A stretch of DNA of 63,345 nucleotides from Flavobacterium psychrophilum (GCA_945874225.1 CAMCFT010000021.1:1-63345); one strand, 5' to 3'; numbered from the stretch's first letter, positions 34,238 through 44,320 are shown. Made by a program: numbers and translations. The notes: generated from the sequence alone by a model not told the origin.

Positions 34238-35548
34238 TTAAAACAGATTAAAAACAATCCAAAACAAATAACTTACTCCTATAGTTGTTCCAGTACCTAA
34301 AAAGGCATAGGTTAAATACTTGATATTTTTTGGAATATTAAATTCAGTATTCTGTTGTTCGGAAGCATTATTTTTGAGAACTTCTGTCAATTGGAATATC
34401 TCTTCAGTTAACTTGGTTAATTTTTTATTTTGTTCTGAAGTACCTTTTTCAATTTTCAACATTGTTTTATCTAGTAGAGCTAATTTTTTTAATTCTCCAA
34501 GATTTCCCCTATCTTCTCCAAGTAGATTTTCTAAAAAGCTTTCTTCTTTTATTGTTATATTTCGTATTGATTCTATTTGGGCATCAATATGTTTTCTTAA
34601 TTCCTCTAAACTCTTAGTTATTGAGCTGTCAACATCTATCACAGCGTTAGATACAATTTGTTTTCTTTCAGACACTTCACGTAATTCAGACTGTAAAACA
34701 TTTATGAGCTGTTTATTCGTACTTATATTTGTACCTATTGATTCTGCTACAGCTTCTATAGTTTGTGTTCTTTCAAGTTGATTACTAATTTGATAATTTA
34801 GTTTTTGTGCATTGTCAACAAAAGAATTTACCTGATGCAGATATGTATTAAATTTTTCGAATTCTTTTGTACTTGTTCTTAGTTCTTGTAAAACAGTTAC
34901 ATTTATTTTTGCCAATTGGGCTACATCAACATCTTTCAACTCATTCATCAAAGAAACTTGACTGTCAAACGAAACGAGAACTTTGTCTAAAACGCTATTA
35001 AAATTACCAATATTTGTAGTAAAAGTATCATTGAATTTAAGTAAATTGGCTTGTAATGAATAAATACTTGAAGTTGTGTTTTGAGAAAGTATAGGAAGCA
35101 ATCGAGTCTGAATCCAAGAATAAAAATCGTTTTTATATTTCAAAACCTCAGTTTTCGCTCCTTTGTAATACCACCCTGATAATATCACTGTCATTAACAA
35201 ACCTACAAAACTTGCAATCATTCCTATTTTCACCCCTCCGATGAGCATATCTATTGCGTTTGCAAATGTTTTATCATCTGCGCCAATGCTCGGCATAAAA
35301 AAAAGTCCCACGATAATTCCTGCCATAGTTCCCATCAATCCCAAATACAGAGGAATTGAAAGCAAAGTATTTATTTCCTCATCAACGGCATCAGAGTTTC
35401 TATCAACGATATCTTTTATTAAATTAAAGTCGCTGACAGCTCCTTTGTTTCTAATTAAATAAGTATTAGTTGATTCTAGCACTTTGTCTAAAATCTGATT
35501 GTTTTTTTTAGAAGTTATTAAGGTTACTTCTATATATTTTTCATTCAT
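34238..35548 (-). CDS. MotA/TolQ/ZorA-like channel protein with coiled-coil tail
   Basis: 436 aa. Two membrane helices of MotA/TolQ/ExbB type in the N-terminal third (SIPLYLGLMGTMAGIIVGLFF and GGVKIGMIASFVGLLMTVILSGWYY), the core of an ion channel. Then a long cytoplasmic or periplasmic helical stretch (~150-400) with coiled-coil heptads, and a third membrane helix at the very C-terminus (~413-433, YAFLGTGTTIGVSYLFWIVF). The long tail resembles that of ZorA, but the C-terminal helix is unlike ZorA as I know it. With the MotB-like gene it should make an ion-driven motor. 47 bp separate it from the next gene upstream. Confidence 0.85.
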   Translation of the reverse strand: MNEKYIEVTLITSKKNNQILDKVLESTNTYLIRNKGAVSDFNLIKDIVDRNSDAVDEEINTLLSIPLYLGLMGTMAGIIVGLFFMPSIGADDKTFANAIDMLIGGVKIGMIASFVGLLMTVILSGWYYKGAKTEVLKYKNDFYSWIQTRLLPILSQNTTSSIYSLQANLLKFNDTFTTNIGNFNSVLDKVLVSFDSQVSLMNELKDVDVAQLAKINVTVLQELRTSTKEFEKFNTYLHQVNSFVDNAQKLNYQISNQLERTQTIEAVAESIGTNISTNKQLINVLQSELREVSERKQIVSNAVIDVDSSITKSLEELRKHIDAQIESIRNITIKEESFLENLLGEDRGNLGELKKLALLDKTMLKIEKGTSEQNKKLTKLTEEIFQLTEVLKNNASEQQNTEFNIPKNIKYLTYAFLGTGTTIGVSYLFWIVFNLF

Positions 35549-35595
35549 ATCTATACTAAATTATTTGTCAATTATAATCAAATAAACGCTTATTT

Positions 35596-35961
35596 TTAAG
35601 GAAATTGGATCTCGTTACTTTCATTTTTTAATTGCTCCACATCATCATAAATATCATATTCATCATCATTTAAATCGAATTTTGGGGGGATTTCAATTTT
35701 ACTAACCTGTTCACTATCATATTTAATTTCAGAAGAGTTTTCTTCTCTGTTTAGGTTATAATTATTAAGGTTTTTAAAAATTGAGACCAATGAAATAGTT
35801 TCAATTTCACTTTCTTTAATTAAAACTTTTACCGTTTTGAAATTCTCTTGATTAGGTAGTATGTTTTTATAAATTTTAATTTTATCTAAAGTCATTTTAA
35901 ACACATACGCCTGAACAGCGACTATTGTTATAATTAAAACCCATATTATTAAATTGTGCAT
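35596..35961 (-). CDS. Single-span membrane protein of the motor operon
   Basis: 121 aa. One N-terminal membrane helix (LIIWVLIITIVAVQAYVF) followed by ~95 acidic, mostly disordered residues. No family recognised. It starts one base after the stop of the 395-aa gene, so it is tightly coupled to it, and could be an assembly or adaptor peptide of the complex. Confidence 0.75.
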   Translation of the reverse strand: MHNLIIWVLIITIVAVQAYVFKMTLDKIKIYKNILPNQENFKTVKVLIKESEIETISLVSIFKNLNNYNLNREENSSEIKYDSEQVSKIEIPPKFDLNDDEYDIYDDVEQLKNESNEIQFP

Positions 35962-35962
35962 C

Positions 35963-37150
35963 TTACTCGTATTTTATTTGAACTTTTGTTTTTACTACCC
36001 ATTGGTTTCCTCTTTTCTCTACAGTTCCAGGAACTATTGTTATATTATTAGCATTCTGATTTAATGCGTTTAATTCTGTACACACAGGCTTAATATATTT
36101 ATTTGGATAATCTAGGATTAATTTTTTCTTATCCTTAATAATTTCAAAAGTTGCAGTATTAGGGTTATTTCTATTAATAGTAAATTTGAAAACAGCATCA
36201 TTAAAATTGACATCATCATCAGTGTCAAAATAGCCCCTTTCGTGAGGAGCGTGTTTATAAAATATTTTATCCTCTTGCTTTGTTACTGAAGGTATAGCAA
36301 CTTCTGTTATTACTTCAGGAATTGACACATTTATTTTAGATAGTTTTTCTTCTAGACTATAAATTTTTCCTTCTAAAATTCTAACTTTATCACTTAAATC
36401 TTCAAGTAATCTGTTTTGAGGGGCATTCGAATTATTTGGTATATGAAATTTATTTTGTGATTCACGGTTTTTATCATTTTCATTTAACATTGATTCAACT
36501 CGATTTATACTAGCGAAATTTCTCCTTCTGATGTATAAATAGAGACTAGTAATTAGCATTAAAAGAATAAAACTAAACCCGTAACCTTTCATAAATTCTA
36601 GAAGACCATTTTCTTGTGATTTAGTTTCTGTAGAATTAGTCTCGTCTAAAGGGGATTGATGATTTTGTGAAGCTTGTGCTATTGAATCTGAATTATAATT
36701 ATGGTCAATTGAGTCAGAAGTTTGATCATCGCTTGTTACAGCTTTGGAATTACTGTTAATAACTTCGGTTACTTTTTTGTTGATTTTCTCTTTAATATCC
36801 TCTAAAGTAGTGCTTTTTCTCTTATTAGCAAATGCTTTTATTTTTTCATATTTCGATGAATTATAAACATCATTGGTCAAGAAACTAATTGAGAACTCTT
36901 TACTATCAGTCGTATTTTTTAGTTTTTGAAATTCTTTATAAAGGTCAAGTGTTTTAGAATCTGACAATGGAATTTCATTTTCTTGTAAAGTTTTTTCACA
37001 ATCTACAGCACTATTTTCTAAAGCTTCGTTTATGCATACGCAGGTCATATTGTCAACAATTTTTTTAAATTGTTCTTGACTTAACTTTTGCTGCGCATTA
37101 GATAAAAATGTGGTCAGTAAAATGACTATAAGTATTAATTTTTTTTTCAT
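35963..37150 (-). CDS. Signal-peptide membrane protein of the motor operon
   Basis: 395 aa. Signal peptide (ILIVILLTTFLSNAQ), a periplasmic helical domain with four Cys (CVCINEAL...VDCEKTL) at ~30-130, a Ser/Asn-rich linker, one transmembrane helix at ~188-205 (YGFSFILLMLITSLYLYI), a coiled coil, and a beta-rich cytoplasmic C-terminus (~290-395). This links periplasm and cytoplasm, as expected for a scaffold between the cell-wall-bound motor and the cytoplasmic ATPases. The Cys-rich N-terminus recalls short Cys-containing domains of flavobacterial exported proteins. No known name. 94 bp separate it from the next gene upstream. Confidence 0.78.
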   Translation of the reverse strand: MKKKLILIVILLTTFLSNAQQKLSQEQFKKIVDNMTCVCINEALENSAVDCEKTLQENEIPLSDSKTLDLYKEFQKLKNTTDSKEFSISFLTNDVYNSSKYEKIKAFANKRKSTTLEDIKEKINKKVTEVINSNSKAVTSDDQTSDSIDHNYNSDSIAQASQNHQSPLDETNSTETKSQENGLLEFMKGYGFSFILLMLITSLYLYIRRRNFASINRVESMLNENDKNRESQNKFHIPNNSNAPQNRLLEDLSDKVRILEGKIYSLEEKLSKINVSIPEVITEVAIPSVTKQEDKIFYKHAPHERGYFDTDDDVNFNDAVFKFTINRNNPNTATFEIIKDKKKLILDYPNKYIKPVCTELNALNQNANNITIVPGTVEKRGNQWVVKTKVQIKYE

Positions 37151-37244
37151 ATTCTGGTTGAAATTATTCGTTGATTATATTATAATTTTTATGTCATTAG
37201 TTTCAAATAATTTTATTTTGGAACAATGACCGGCTAATTATTTG

Positions 37245-40200
37245 TTAAAGGTTTGTTTGATATATTTTATAGGCTAAATTATTAAGTCCTCCTATAAGTG
37301 GGTAGAAAAACAATGTTTCCATTAGTTCTTCGTCAATATTTCCTTTTAACTCTAATTTTTTAGAATCGACTCCTTTCTTGATATTGTCCATAATATCCTC
37401 TTTTAAATAATTCTTGTAGTTTTCAAATTGAGAAGGATTTATTCCAAGTTCATCTCTAAATTTAAATTTTAGATTAAAGAACCAGTCGATGAAACTGATG
37501 TATTCATCGGTAACATCTCTGTAAATAGAGTCATTTAAGTCCGTGTATTTTAATTTCTCCTCACTGTTAAAACCAAGTTTTTTGCCGCCGATAAACACCT
37601 TTTCAATGTCTTTGATATCTAGATCTCTGTCTTCGGGATTTTGGAATAATGCACCAATGCAACTAATTTCTTTCGGATTATTAACTTTCTTTAAATCAAT
37701 TTTGATTTTATTTTGATTTTCCAATAAATCATCAAAAATAGTTTGTGATAATTTCTGCAATGTCGAATCACTACCGATTAAGTTAAGAATTTTCGAACCT
37801 GTACCACTTAGGGTAATATATCTAGGAAAAACAATATTCTGAGACTTTAATAATTTAGCAATGTGGTATAATATTGAAGCATAAAATAACGTAACTACTA
37901 CCTTCATATCAGTATCATTTGCTAAATCTTTCGAAAAGGAAATAGGTGCGGCTTTACCTACCACTTCTTCATTTCCTTCTAAAGAGAGCAAAAATGAAAT
38001 AATTTCTTCTGATTTTTTGTTTTGATTGAGTACGTCTAAAACACTTTTCAAGCCAAAGAGTCCATTACTTTCTAATAAACCTGAATATTTTTCAGAGTAT
38101 TTTTGGACAAAACCATTCATAATAGAATTTCTGTCCCCAAAGGCATCACCAAAAAGAGCATTTCCAGCAAAACGAAATGAAGTTGCTAAAAATGGTTTAT
38201 TCTCTATATAAATTACAGAATCTGTTGTGCCTCCACCAATATCTATCGAAACAACGGAATTTGTCCCAGCAGAAACCCCCATTTCGTTTCTGAAATAATA
38301 AAATGGGGTTATCGATTCGGCAACCTTGATTGGCTCTTTTACTGTGTTTATATGTTTTTTAAACAATTCAGTCCAAATAGCCTGCAACTGATTTATTCTG
38401 AATGAAGACATACTTGTTGGATACATCCAAATTAGTTCCGTATTTTCTAAACTGCCTTTTTCTAGAAGCACTTTGTTTTTTATTAAAAGCAATATTTTTT
38501 CTAGAAATGTTTTAATTCGTTTCTCGTTATGCTCTACTGATTCCCATTTTAAATTAGAAACAATTTTAGTATTACTTGGGGCTACTTTTTTTCCATAGTA
38601 AAAAGGAATGTTTGTATCTGCTAATGCGTGAACAGGTTTGTTATAATCTAATTCTTCATTGTTACTAATCACTGTCCTTGTCGGGAAAAAATTAATTATT
38701 TTAGGAATTTGTTCAAGACCAATATGTTCTTCAAGTAATCCTAAATTTGAATTTCTAAATAATTTTTCAGTTTGATCATTCATTAAAAATAAAGGTTCAA
38801 TTTGACTATCACTCGGAGATATTTCAAATTTTACTGCATTTCCCCCATCTTTTTTATATTCGATATGCGTGTTAGTAGTACCAAAATCAACAGCGAAGGT
38901 AAATTTAGCAATTCCAGATGGTTCTTTAAATATTGGAATTAGTATTCCTTTTGCCCATTGATGTCGAATTTCTATGTAATCAAAATTGGCAAGAACAGTA
39001 TGGTAGCTACTGTCAAGTTGTGCTCCTTTTTTACGGTCACTACGTTTAGAAGGCAATAAGGTGGTTATGATTTCTTCTTCATTATTGTAAAAAGATAGAT
39101 TATATTCACTATGGCTATAAAGATTATGATTGTCGATATTCATTATCCCTACGCGATAAGACGGTATGCCTTGATTAGTTTTTAAAAATGGATAGACAGT
39201 AATGTTGAACCTGTTTTCAATAACTGCACCTACGTTTCTATCAATTTCTGGCTCTGCCATTTGGTATTCTTGAACAGCTCGTTTGTATATTCTTGAATAA
39301 GTAATGTATTTATTGCCTTGTATGGGTATCTTAAGTATAACACTTACACTAGCATTAATTCCTTCTTTAATTTCAATTGCCTTTGAACCATCAGGCATAT
39401 TACCCATAAGGTCATTTACATTAAAATAATCAAAATACATTTTCTTTATAGGGAGTAAATATCCTTTATTAGATTCCCCTTTAATATTAGCAGTGAAATA
39501 TTTTTCACTGTTAATAGAATAGGGAGTAGAAATGATATAGTCTTCAAAAAAATCTCCAATAGTTAAATACGGATAAGATGACATATCAAATGGTAGCACC
39601 CTTTGGTTTATTGATTTTGAGTCGTTGAATGGTGCTTTATTGTTTCTGTCCCAATTTGCAGTAGTATAAACAATTTGCTCACTAAAAGTATCAACAGGTA
39701 AAACCAATGGTTTTGTGCCTTGACATTTATCACTTTTGATGACAAAACCACTACTTTTTTCAATCCGTTTTATCAATTCAGCTCTTTTTCTCAAATTTAA
39801 ACCTAATATTTCTATGGGGTCTCCGGCATTAACTTCAAGAAGTGCATATTGATTTTCAAAATCAACTTTTGTTAGATTGTTAATTTCTGTTCTTTGTTCA
39901 TCAGAAAGGTTTTTACGACTTTCATCCAAGTAATTACTAACTGCTTTGAAATAAGAGTGAAATTCTGGATTAGCAACTTTTAATCCATAAATGAATTTTT
40001 GAAATTCAAAATCACGCTTATACAAGGGTTGGAAATAATTATCAAATACTTTATCAGTTCCAAATTCAATGCCTTTAACAAAATCTAATTTGTTGGCAGA
40101 AGTAAAAAACAAAGAAGCTGGAGAAGTACCGCCAATAATATTTATTTTATCGGGTCCTTGATTGGAATTTAAAAGATATAATCTTTGAATTTTGTCAAAA

Positions 40201-40619
40201 TTATACGCCTCTTTATCTTGTTCAAGAAATAGTTTTAGAGTTTTTCCTAAAAGTTTATGTTTATCGTTTTTTGAATTCAAAAGATCGCTTAAATCTGTTT
40301 TTACATCCCAAACAATGATATTTACTCTATCTTTGAATTTATCAATATTGAAGAAAATTTCGGCAACATCCAAACTGTCGGAAACCATTTTATGATAAAT
40401 AGTATTCCCATCTAAATTTGAGCTGTTCACTATGTTTTCATAGGCCGTTTTAACCAAATCAATTCTTGCAAATGGAGAAGGAATAGAAGTTATTTCTTTT
40501 GAAGATTTAGCACCATCAGGATCTTTTATGCCATCTATTGCATTTTTTCCATATGGTTGTGAATCTTTCCAGTCTTCAATTGTATTGCTATCTGTGTGAA
40601 ATCTAAATACTTTTGCCAT
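37245..40619 (-). CDS. Large Hsp70/actin-fold ATPase, SrfB-like
   Basis: 1124 aa. The N-terminal ~560 aa are unrecognised. The actin/Hsp70 ATPase core is in the second half: phosphate 1 AVDFGTTNTHIEYKK (D578), phosphate 2 VVSIDIGGGTTDSVIYI (D793) and an adenosine-type ITLSGTGSKILNLI. Arrangement and size recall the SrfB family of predicted virulence or conflict ATPases; that comparison is from memory. No peptide-binding domain of DnaK type is seen, so a structural or regulatory ATPase is more likely than a chaperone. It lies 2 bp downstream of the tubulin-like gene, so an actin-fold and a tubulin-fold NTPase are made together. Confidence 0.85.
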   Translation of the reverse strand: MAKVFRFHTDSNTIEDWKDSQPYGKNAIDGIKDPDGAKSSKEITSIPSPFARIDLVKTAYENIVNSSNLDGNTIYHKMVSDSLDVAEIFFNIDKFKDRVNIIVWDVKTDLSDLLNSKNDKHKLLGKTLKLFLEQDKEAYNFDKIQRLYLLNSNQGPDKINIIGGTSPASLFFTSANKLDFVKGIEFGTDKVFDNYFQPLYKRDFEFQKFIYGLKVANPEFHSYFKAVSNYLDESRKNLSDEQRTEINNLTKVDFENQYALLEVNAGDPIEILGLNLRKRAELIKRIEKSSGFVIKSDKCQGTKPLVLPVDTFSEQIVYTTANWDRNNKAPFNDSKSINQRVLPFDMSSYPYLTIGDFFEDYIISTPYSINSEKYFTANIKGESNKGYLLPIKKMYFDYFNVNDLMGNMPDGSKAIEIKEGINASVSVILKIPIQGNKYITYSRIYKRAVQEYQMAEPEIDRNVGAVIENRFNITVYPFLKTNQGIPSYRVGIMNIDNHNLYSHSEYNLSFYNNEEEIITTLLPSKRSDRKKGAQLDSSYHTVLANFDYIEIRHQWAKGILIPIFKEPSGIAKFTFAVDFGTTNTHIEYKKDGGNAVKFEISPSDSQIEPLFLMNDQTEKLFRNSNLGLLEEHIGLEQIPKIINFFPTRTVISNNEELDYNKPVHALADTNIPFYYGKKVAPSNTKIVSNLKWESVEHNEKRIKTFLEKILLLIKNKVLLEKGSLENTELIWMYPTSMSSFRINQLQAIWTELFKKHINTVKEPIKVAESITPFYYFRNEMGVSAGTNSVVSIDIGGGTTDSVIYIENKPFLATSFRFAGNALFGDAFGDRNSIMNGFVQKYSEKYSGLLESNGLFGLKSVLDVLNQNKKSEEIISFLLSLEGNEEVVGKAAPISFSKDLANDTDMKVVVTLFYASILYHIAKLLKSQNIVFPRYITLSGTGSKILNLIGSDSTLQKLSQTIFDDLLENQNKIKIDLKKVNNPKEISCIGALFQNPEDRDLDIKDIEKVFIGGKKLGFNSEEKLKYTDLNDSIYRDVTDEYISFIDWFFNLKFKFRDELGINPSQFENYKNYLKEDIMDNIKKGVDSKKLELKGNIDEELMETLFFYPLIGGLNNLAYKIYQTNL

Positions 40620-40621
40620 CT

Positions 40622-42052
40622 TTAAAAATTATATTTTTCTTTAACTAATTCTTCGGTTGTGTTATAAAACAAAGACATAAAATACTGTTCTTTAGAGTTT
40701 GATTTTGTATCTGTAAGCATCTTTGACAGCATATAATCAAATCTTCCATAGTTTTTGCCTTTTTCAAGAAAACCAGTTTTTGGTTTGAGTCCATTTACCA
40801 TTTCAAATAAATTATCGTCATTCGCATTAAGATTATAGGGAGAAAAACTCCTTTTGTTTTTTGATAATTCAGCTAACCATTCCGTAAAATAACTATTGAA
40901 TGTTTTTAAATTATTATAAAATGAATCCGAGACAAAGAATTTTAAATTCATCTCCTTAAACCAGTTACTATCCTGTGAAGTATTTAATTTGTTTTGTAAA
41001 AACAGATTAAATAATTGATACTGTGTTAGATTTTTTTGCAAAAGAAGTTGTGTGTTGTCTCCCAAATGAGAAAAAAGAATTTCAGAAACATCTGATTTTA
41101 TACCAAATTCTTTATACTTAGGATAATCTGCTTTTCCTTCTGTATTTTGAAGTTCTATACTATCTATTTTAGCAAAATCAATAATTGATAATGCGGCAAC
41201 TAATTCTAGGAAATGGGCATCATTCTTTTGTTCAATCGAACCTTCGTTGTTTTCATAGTCATTACTAGGTTCATCACCTATATAATATAATGCATTTACT
41301 GATTTGTTTTCGCATATATTTTCGTCGTAGTAACTCAGAGCTGATTTTGTTTTTGATATGAAAGTTGCTTTATCAATTTTACTGTTTTCATCTGGTGCTA
41401 CACCAAAATAAGGTAACATCGTAACTGCGCCAATAGGTGCATTTTTTAATAAGTCTGAATTAGCAACATTTCCACCATTACGAATGTTTTTTAATAATAA
41501 AGGAAAGCCAGCAGCTCCAGTTCCTCCAAAAATTGAACTAATGATAAAAATCCTATCGTTTGTTCCGAAAGAAGATGTGAATTCTTTAAAATCTTGCGAG
41601 TCTTCAAATTGATTTAAAACAACACTTCCAATGTTTGGATTGCCTTTGAATCCGACTTCCATATCAGAGTTTAAATTATCTTCTGAAAACAAAAGACTTA
41701 TTAAGGCTTTGTTACTCTCGTTTAGCGAAGAATATTCTATATAATCTTTGAACTTATCATTTCTAACATTGCTCAATTCTAATTTATACCCTTTAATTGA
41801 ATCATTAATCTCTGTTTTGAAAAATTGATTAGCGTTTGTACTACTAAAGCTTAGTTGTTTTCTAATTCGGTCATAACTTTTTAATATTTCAATAGTTCTT
41901 GTTACATCGCCATTTGCTTGATCTGGATCTATAATTACAGGAACGATTTTAAAACCATTTGTATCAACACCTGTTGCTAAAAGCATAGTTAGTGATTTGA
42001 TTACTCTGGAGCCAGTTCCTCCAATTCCAAATACATATATTTTTTTTTCCAT
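40622..42052 (-). CDS. Tubulin/FtsZ-like GTPase
   Basis: 476 aa from the ATG at 42052; an ATG at 42079 would overlap the upstream gene. The start MEKKIYVFGIGGTGSRVIKS has the nucleotide-loop spacing of tubulins, and SSIFGGTGAAGFPLL (residues 172-186) matches the tubulin signature GGGTGSG with one change. This is the tubulin-like family outside FtsZ and TubZ that occurs with Hsp70-like partners. Family knowledge: GTP-dependent filament formation. No membrane segments. Gene order puts it between a small membrane protein and the 1124-aa ATPase. Confidence 0.82.
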   Translation of the reverse strand: MEKKIYVFGIGGTGSRVIKSLTMLLATGVDTNGFKIVPVIIDPDQANGDVTRTIEILKSYDRIRKQLSFSSTNANQFFKTEINDSIKGYKLELSNVRNDKFKDYIEYSSLNESNKALISLLFSEDNLNSDMEVGFKGNPNIGSVVLNQFEDSQDFKEFTSSFGTNDRIFIISSIFGGTGAAGFPLLLKNIRNGGNVANSDLLKNAPIGAVTMLPYFGVAPDENSKIDKATFISKTKSALSYYDENICENKSVNALYYIGDEPSNDYENNEGSIEQKNDAHFLELVAALSIIDFAKIDSIELQNTEGKADYPKYKEFGIKSDVSEILFSHLGDNTQLLLQKNLTQYQLFNLFLQNKLNTSQDSNWFKEMNLKFFVSDSFYNNLKTFNSYFTEWLAELSKNKRSFSPYNLNANDDNLFEMVNGLKPKTGFLEKGKNYGRFDYMLSKMLTDTKSNSKEQYFMSLFYNTTEELVKEKYNF

Positions 42053-42056
42053 AATT

Positions 42057-42464
42057 TTAGAAAGGTGTTTTTGAAGCACGTGTGCTTTTTATTTTTAGAG
42101 GAATAGATAGAATAAAGCAGAAAAAAATTGTCCATATAAAATTCAAAAATGAAAAATTTATATAGTCTGTAACTGTATACGGATTTGGTGGATTATTCAA
42201 ATAAAGTTTTTCCATTTCTAAATCTGAGAAATAATATGCTGTTGAAAAATTGATGAAAGCTAAAACTACTATCCAAATAGCCCATATATAAAGTTTATAA
42301 TTATTACTGTAATTTGAAACAACATAATAGTAAAGAATCATACAAATGAGTGATGACAAAACCATTATCATTCCTACACTGTTGTAGATACCTGAATCGT
42401 ATAAATCGTTTGCAAAATCAGGGTTTGAAATTAGATTATCGTAAAGTAGCGGGAAAAGATCCAT
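42057..42464 (-). CDS. Small polytopic membrane protein of the motor operon
   Basis: 135 aa with three predicted membrane helices (MVLSSLICMILYYYVV, LYIWAIWIVVLAFINFSTAYYF, FLNFIWTIFFCFILSIPL). No family recognised. It lies 3 bp after the vWA-like lipoprotein gene and 4 bp before the tubulin-like gene, so it is firmly part of the operon. It could be the membrane anchor for the tubulin-like protein; that is inference. Confidence 0.75.
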   Translation of the reverse strand: MDLFPLLYDNLISNPDFANDLYDSGIYNSVGMIMVLSSLICMILYYYVVSNYSNNYKLYIWAIWIVVLAFINFSTAYYFSDLEMEKLYLNNPPNPYTVTDYINFSFLNFIWTIFFCFILSIPLKIKSTRASKTPF

Positions 42465-42467
42465 AAT

Positions 42468-43751
42468 TTATTTAATTTTAATGTTAAAGTCGAATATGTT
42501 TTGAGAATTAGGATTTATTAATTTATTGGCTTCACTAATGCCCTCAACTAAATATTGAAAGCCAAAAGTTCTATTGTTGTCGTTCATTTTCGCAGTGTCG
42601 TCCATTGTATTTGTTTGGTAAACCCAAGAAGGTATTTTGTTTTTCAAAACACACTCCAAATCGCTTTGTCCGTTGGACTTAGCAACAAAAGTTATATAGT
42701 GAGTTATTTTATTGCTTCCTAAAATAACTTTAGCTTGAGGAGTAATATTTTTTTCTGTAGCAGAATTTACCTCCGTTATTTTTTTTATTTTGTAATTACC
42801 TTGAACTATTTTATAATTATTAGTATCACAAACATAACTAGATTCAACAGGTATTGTACTAAAATCTACTCCAACTGAAAATTCGAAATTTCTTCCTCTA
42901 GTGTCAATATCTTCAATGCCTTTTTTGGAATTTTTGGTTGAAAAATCTTTTATATAAGAATATCTGCCAACATCAGCTGTCGTTTTTAATAGAGTGTAAT
43001 AAACTTTATCAGAAAAATTGTTGCTAGTTAAAATCAATTTGTTAGAATATCTAGACATTTTCCCATCATTAAACGGAATTTTAGTATTCAAATCACTCAG
43101 AACAATGTCACTTCCCATCGCTAAAATATAGAAAGGTCTCATTTCTGCTCTTAGTCTATGTCTGCCATTATTTTTGTCGTAATAAGTACCAGTAAATTGA
43201 GAATTGAGTTTTATTATTTCCGATGACACTTTAATTCCATTCCGGGATTTTTCAAGGAAATGATTTTCGATGCCCGTTTTTTGAACTGAAAGTGCAGAAG
43301 CATTTCCTTGTACGGAATAAATGCAATCCGAAATTAAGATAGATAATGTATTTCTGGAGGTTCTACCCAATATTTGTTTAAAAATTTTGTTCAAATCACT
43401 ATCAAAAATATTTCCTTTTTTAAATGTATTAGCATTTAAATTTGTGATAAAATCAAGGTTATCACTAGTAATTATTGGATAGACATCTGAGTTGATATAA
43501 TATAAATTAATTCTTTTGCCATAATAATGATTTAATCGAGTTAACAATTCTCGAATATCTGTTTTGAATTCTGTATCCCCAATGATATAACCATTCATAC
43601 TTAAAGAGTTTTCAATATATACGTTTACTTGAGGAAGTATAACCGTATTTTTAGGAGAATTTGTTACTTCAGAAGGCTCTTTTCTATCTCGTTTACAACT
43701 AATTGAAAAGAGTATTAGTAGTAATAGAAAAGTTTTTAAAAATATTTTCAT
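42468..43751 (-). CDS. Lipoprotein with degenerate vWA-like domain
   Basis: 427 aa. Lipoprotein signal (LLLLILFSISC, Cys at ~19). From ~35 the pattern VNVYIENSLSMNGYI resembles the first vWA strand and MIDAS loop with Asp replaced by Glu-Asn, and LSILISDCIYS resembles the last MIDAS strand. The Thr is not clear, so metal binding is doubtful. The C-terminal 150 aa are beta-rich. As a lipoprotein it would sit at the outer or inner membrane facing the periplasm, and may contact the MotB/OmpA-like protein. Last recognisable domain assignment is tentative. First structural gene after the HTH regulator. Confidence 0.75.
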   Translation of the reverse strand: MKIFLKTFLLLLILFSISCKRDRKEPSEVTNSPKNTVILPQVNVYIENSLSMNGYIIGDTEFKTDIRELLTRLNHYYGKRINLYYINSDVYPIITSDNLDFITNLNANTFKKGNIFDSDLNKIFKQILGRTSRNTLSILISDCIYSVQGNASALSVQKTGIENHFLEKSRNGIKVSSEIIKLNSQFTGTYYDKNNGRHRLRAEMRPFYILAMGSDIVLSDLNTKIPFNDGKMSRYSNKLILTSNNFSDKVYYTLLKTTADVGRYSYIKDFSTKNSKKGIEDIDTRGRNFEFSVGVDFSTIPVESSYVCDTNNYKIVQGNYKIKKITEVNSATEKNITPQAKVILGSNKITHYITFVAKSNGQSDLECVLKNKIPSWVYQTNTMDDTAKMNDNNRTFGFQYLVEGISEANKLINPNSQNIFDFNIKIK

Positions 43752-43815
43752 TTTTTATTATTTTTTTATGATTTTACATTTATTAGTATAATTATTAATC
43801 CGAGCAATTGCTTTT

Positions 43816-44031
43816 TTACCCCTTAAAAACAAACAAACATACCCGATTATAAAAATAGTTTCCTTTTTGATTATCATAAATTATCGGTGCGTTCATCTCT
43901 ACTTTCATGAAGGAGATGTAGCTGTATACGGTTCGCTCAGAGACTCCTAGCTTGTTGGCTAATTCTTTCGGGCTTCCCGTTCGTTCCGTAAGTATGAACT
44001 CGTGCAATTTCTTGATAATCCTTATGTTCAT
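43816..44031 (-). CDS. HTH transcriptional regulator, HTH_11 type
   Basis: 71 aa: a winged HTH with helix-turn-helix GSPKELANKLGVSERTVYSYISFMK, preceded by the short FILTERT motif common in Bacteroidota. Only the DNA-binding domain is present; no effector domain. It is the first gene of the minus-strand motor operon, 64 bp before the lipoprotein, so it most likely controls it. A truncated copy of the same gene and upstream region lies at 46448-46650 (see there). Confidence 0.8.
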   Translation of the reverse strand: MNIRIIKKLHEFILTERTGSPKELANKLGVSERTVYSYISFMKVEMNAPIIYDNQKGNYFYNRVCLFVFKG

Positions 44032-44320
44032 TCAAAAGCAATTTTAACAATTCCTACTGCAGCCCTGTTTCAGTCATTGGCTTTTTATTAACAATATTTG
44101 CGTTGTTAAAAAATTTATGATCCAAACCTACACCCATTAAAATTTTCTTCTTTACGGGAAACCTCATTTTGGGTTATTTTTTTATAATTTAAAGTTTTAG
44201 ATATTTTTTTTGATTTTATTTAGTCTTAATGAATTAAAAGAGTGTTAAACTTTAAATTCAATTTATAAATAGAATGCAATCTTCTCTACAATAGTGGACT
44301 AATTTATGACTGGAACTATT

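Noticed and set aside
34320..34781. 153-codon ORF antisense to the MotA-like gene
   Set aside because: Entirely within the coiled-coil coding part on the other strand, and its Ser/Leu/Phe/Cys-rich composition is that of an antisense reading.
33053..44031. Operon considered as a standard Zorya system
   Set aside because: Only the MotA/MotB-like pair fits. There is no ZorC/ZorD, ZorE or ZorF/ZorG type gene, and the two NTPases and lipoproteins do not belong to Zorya as I know it.
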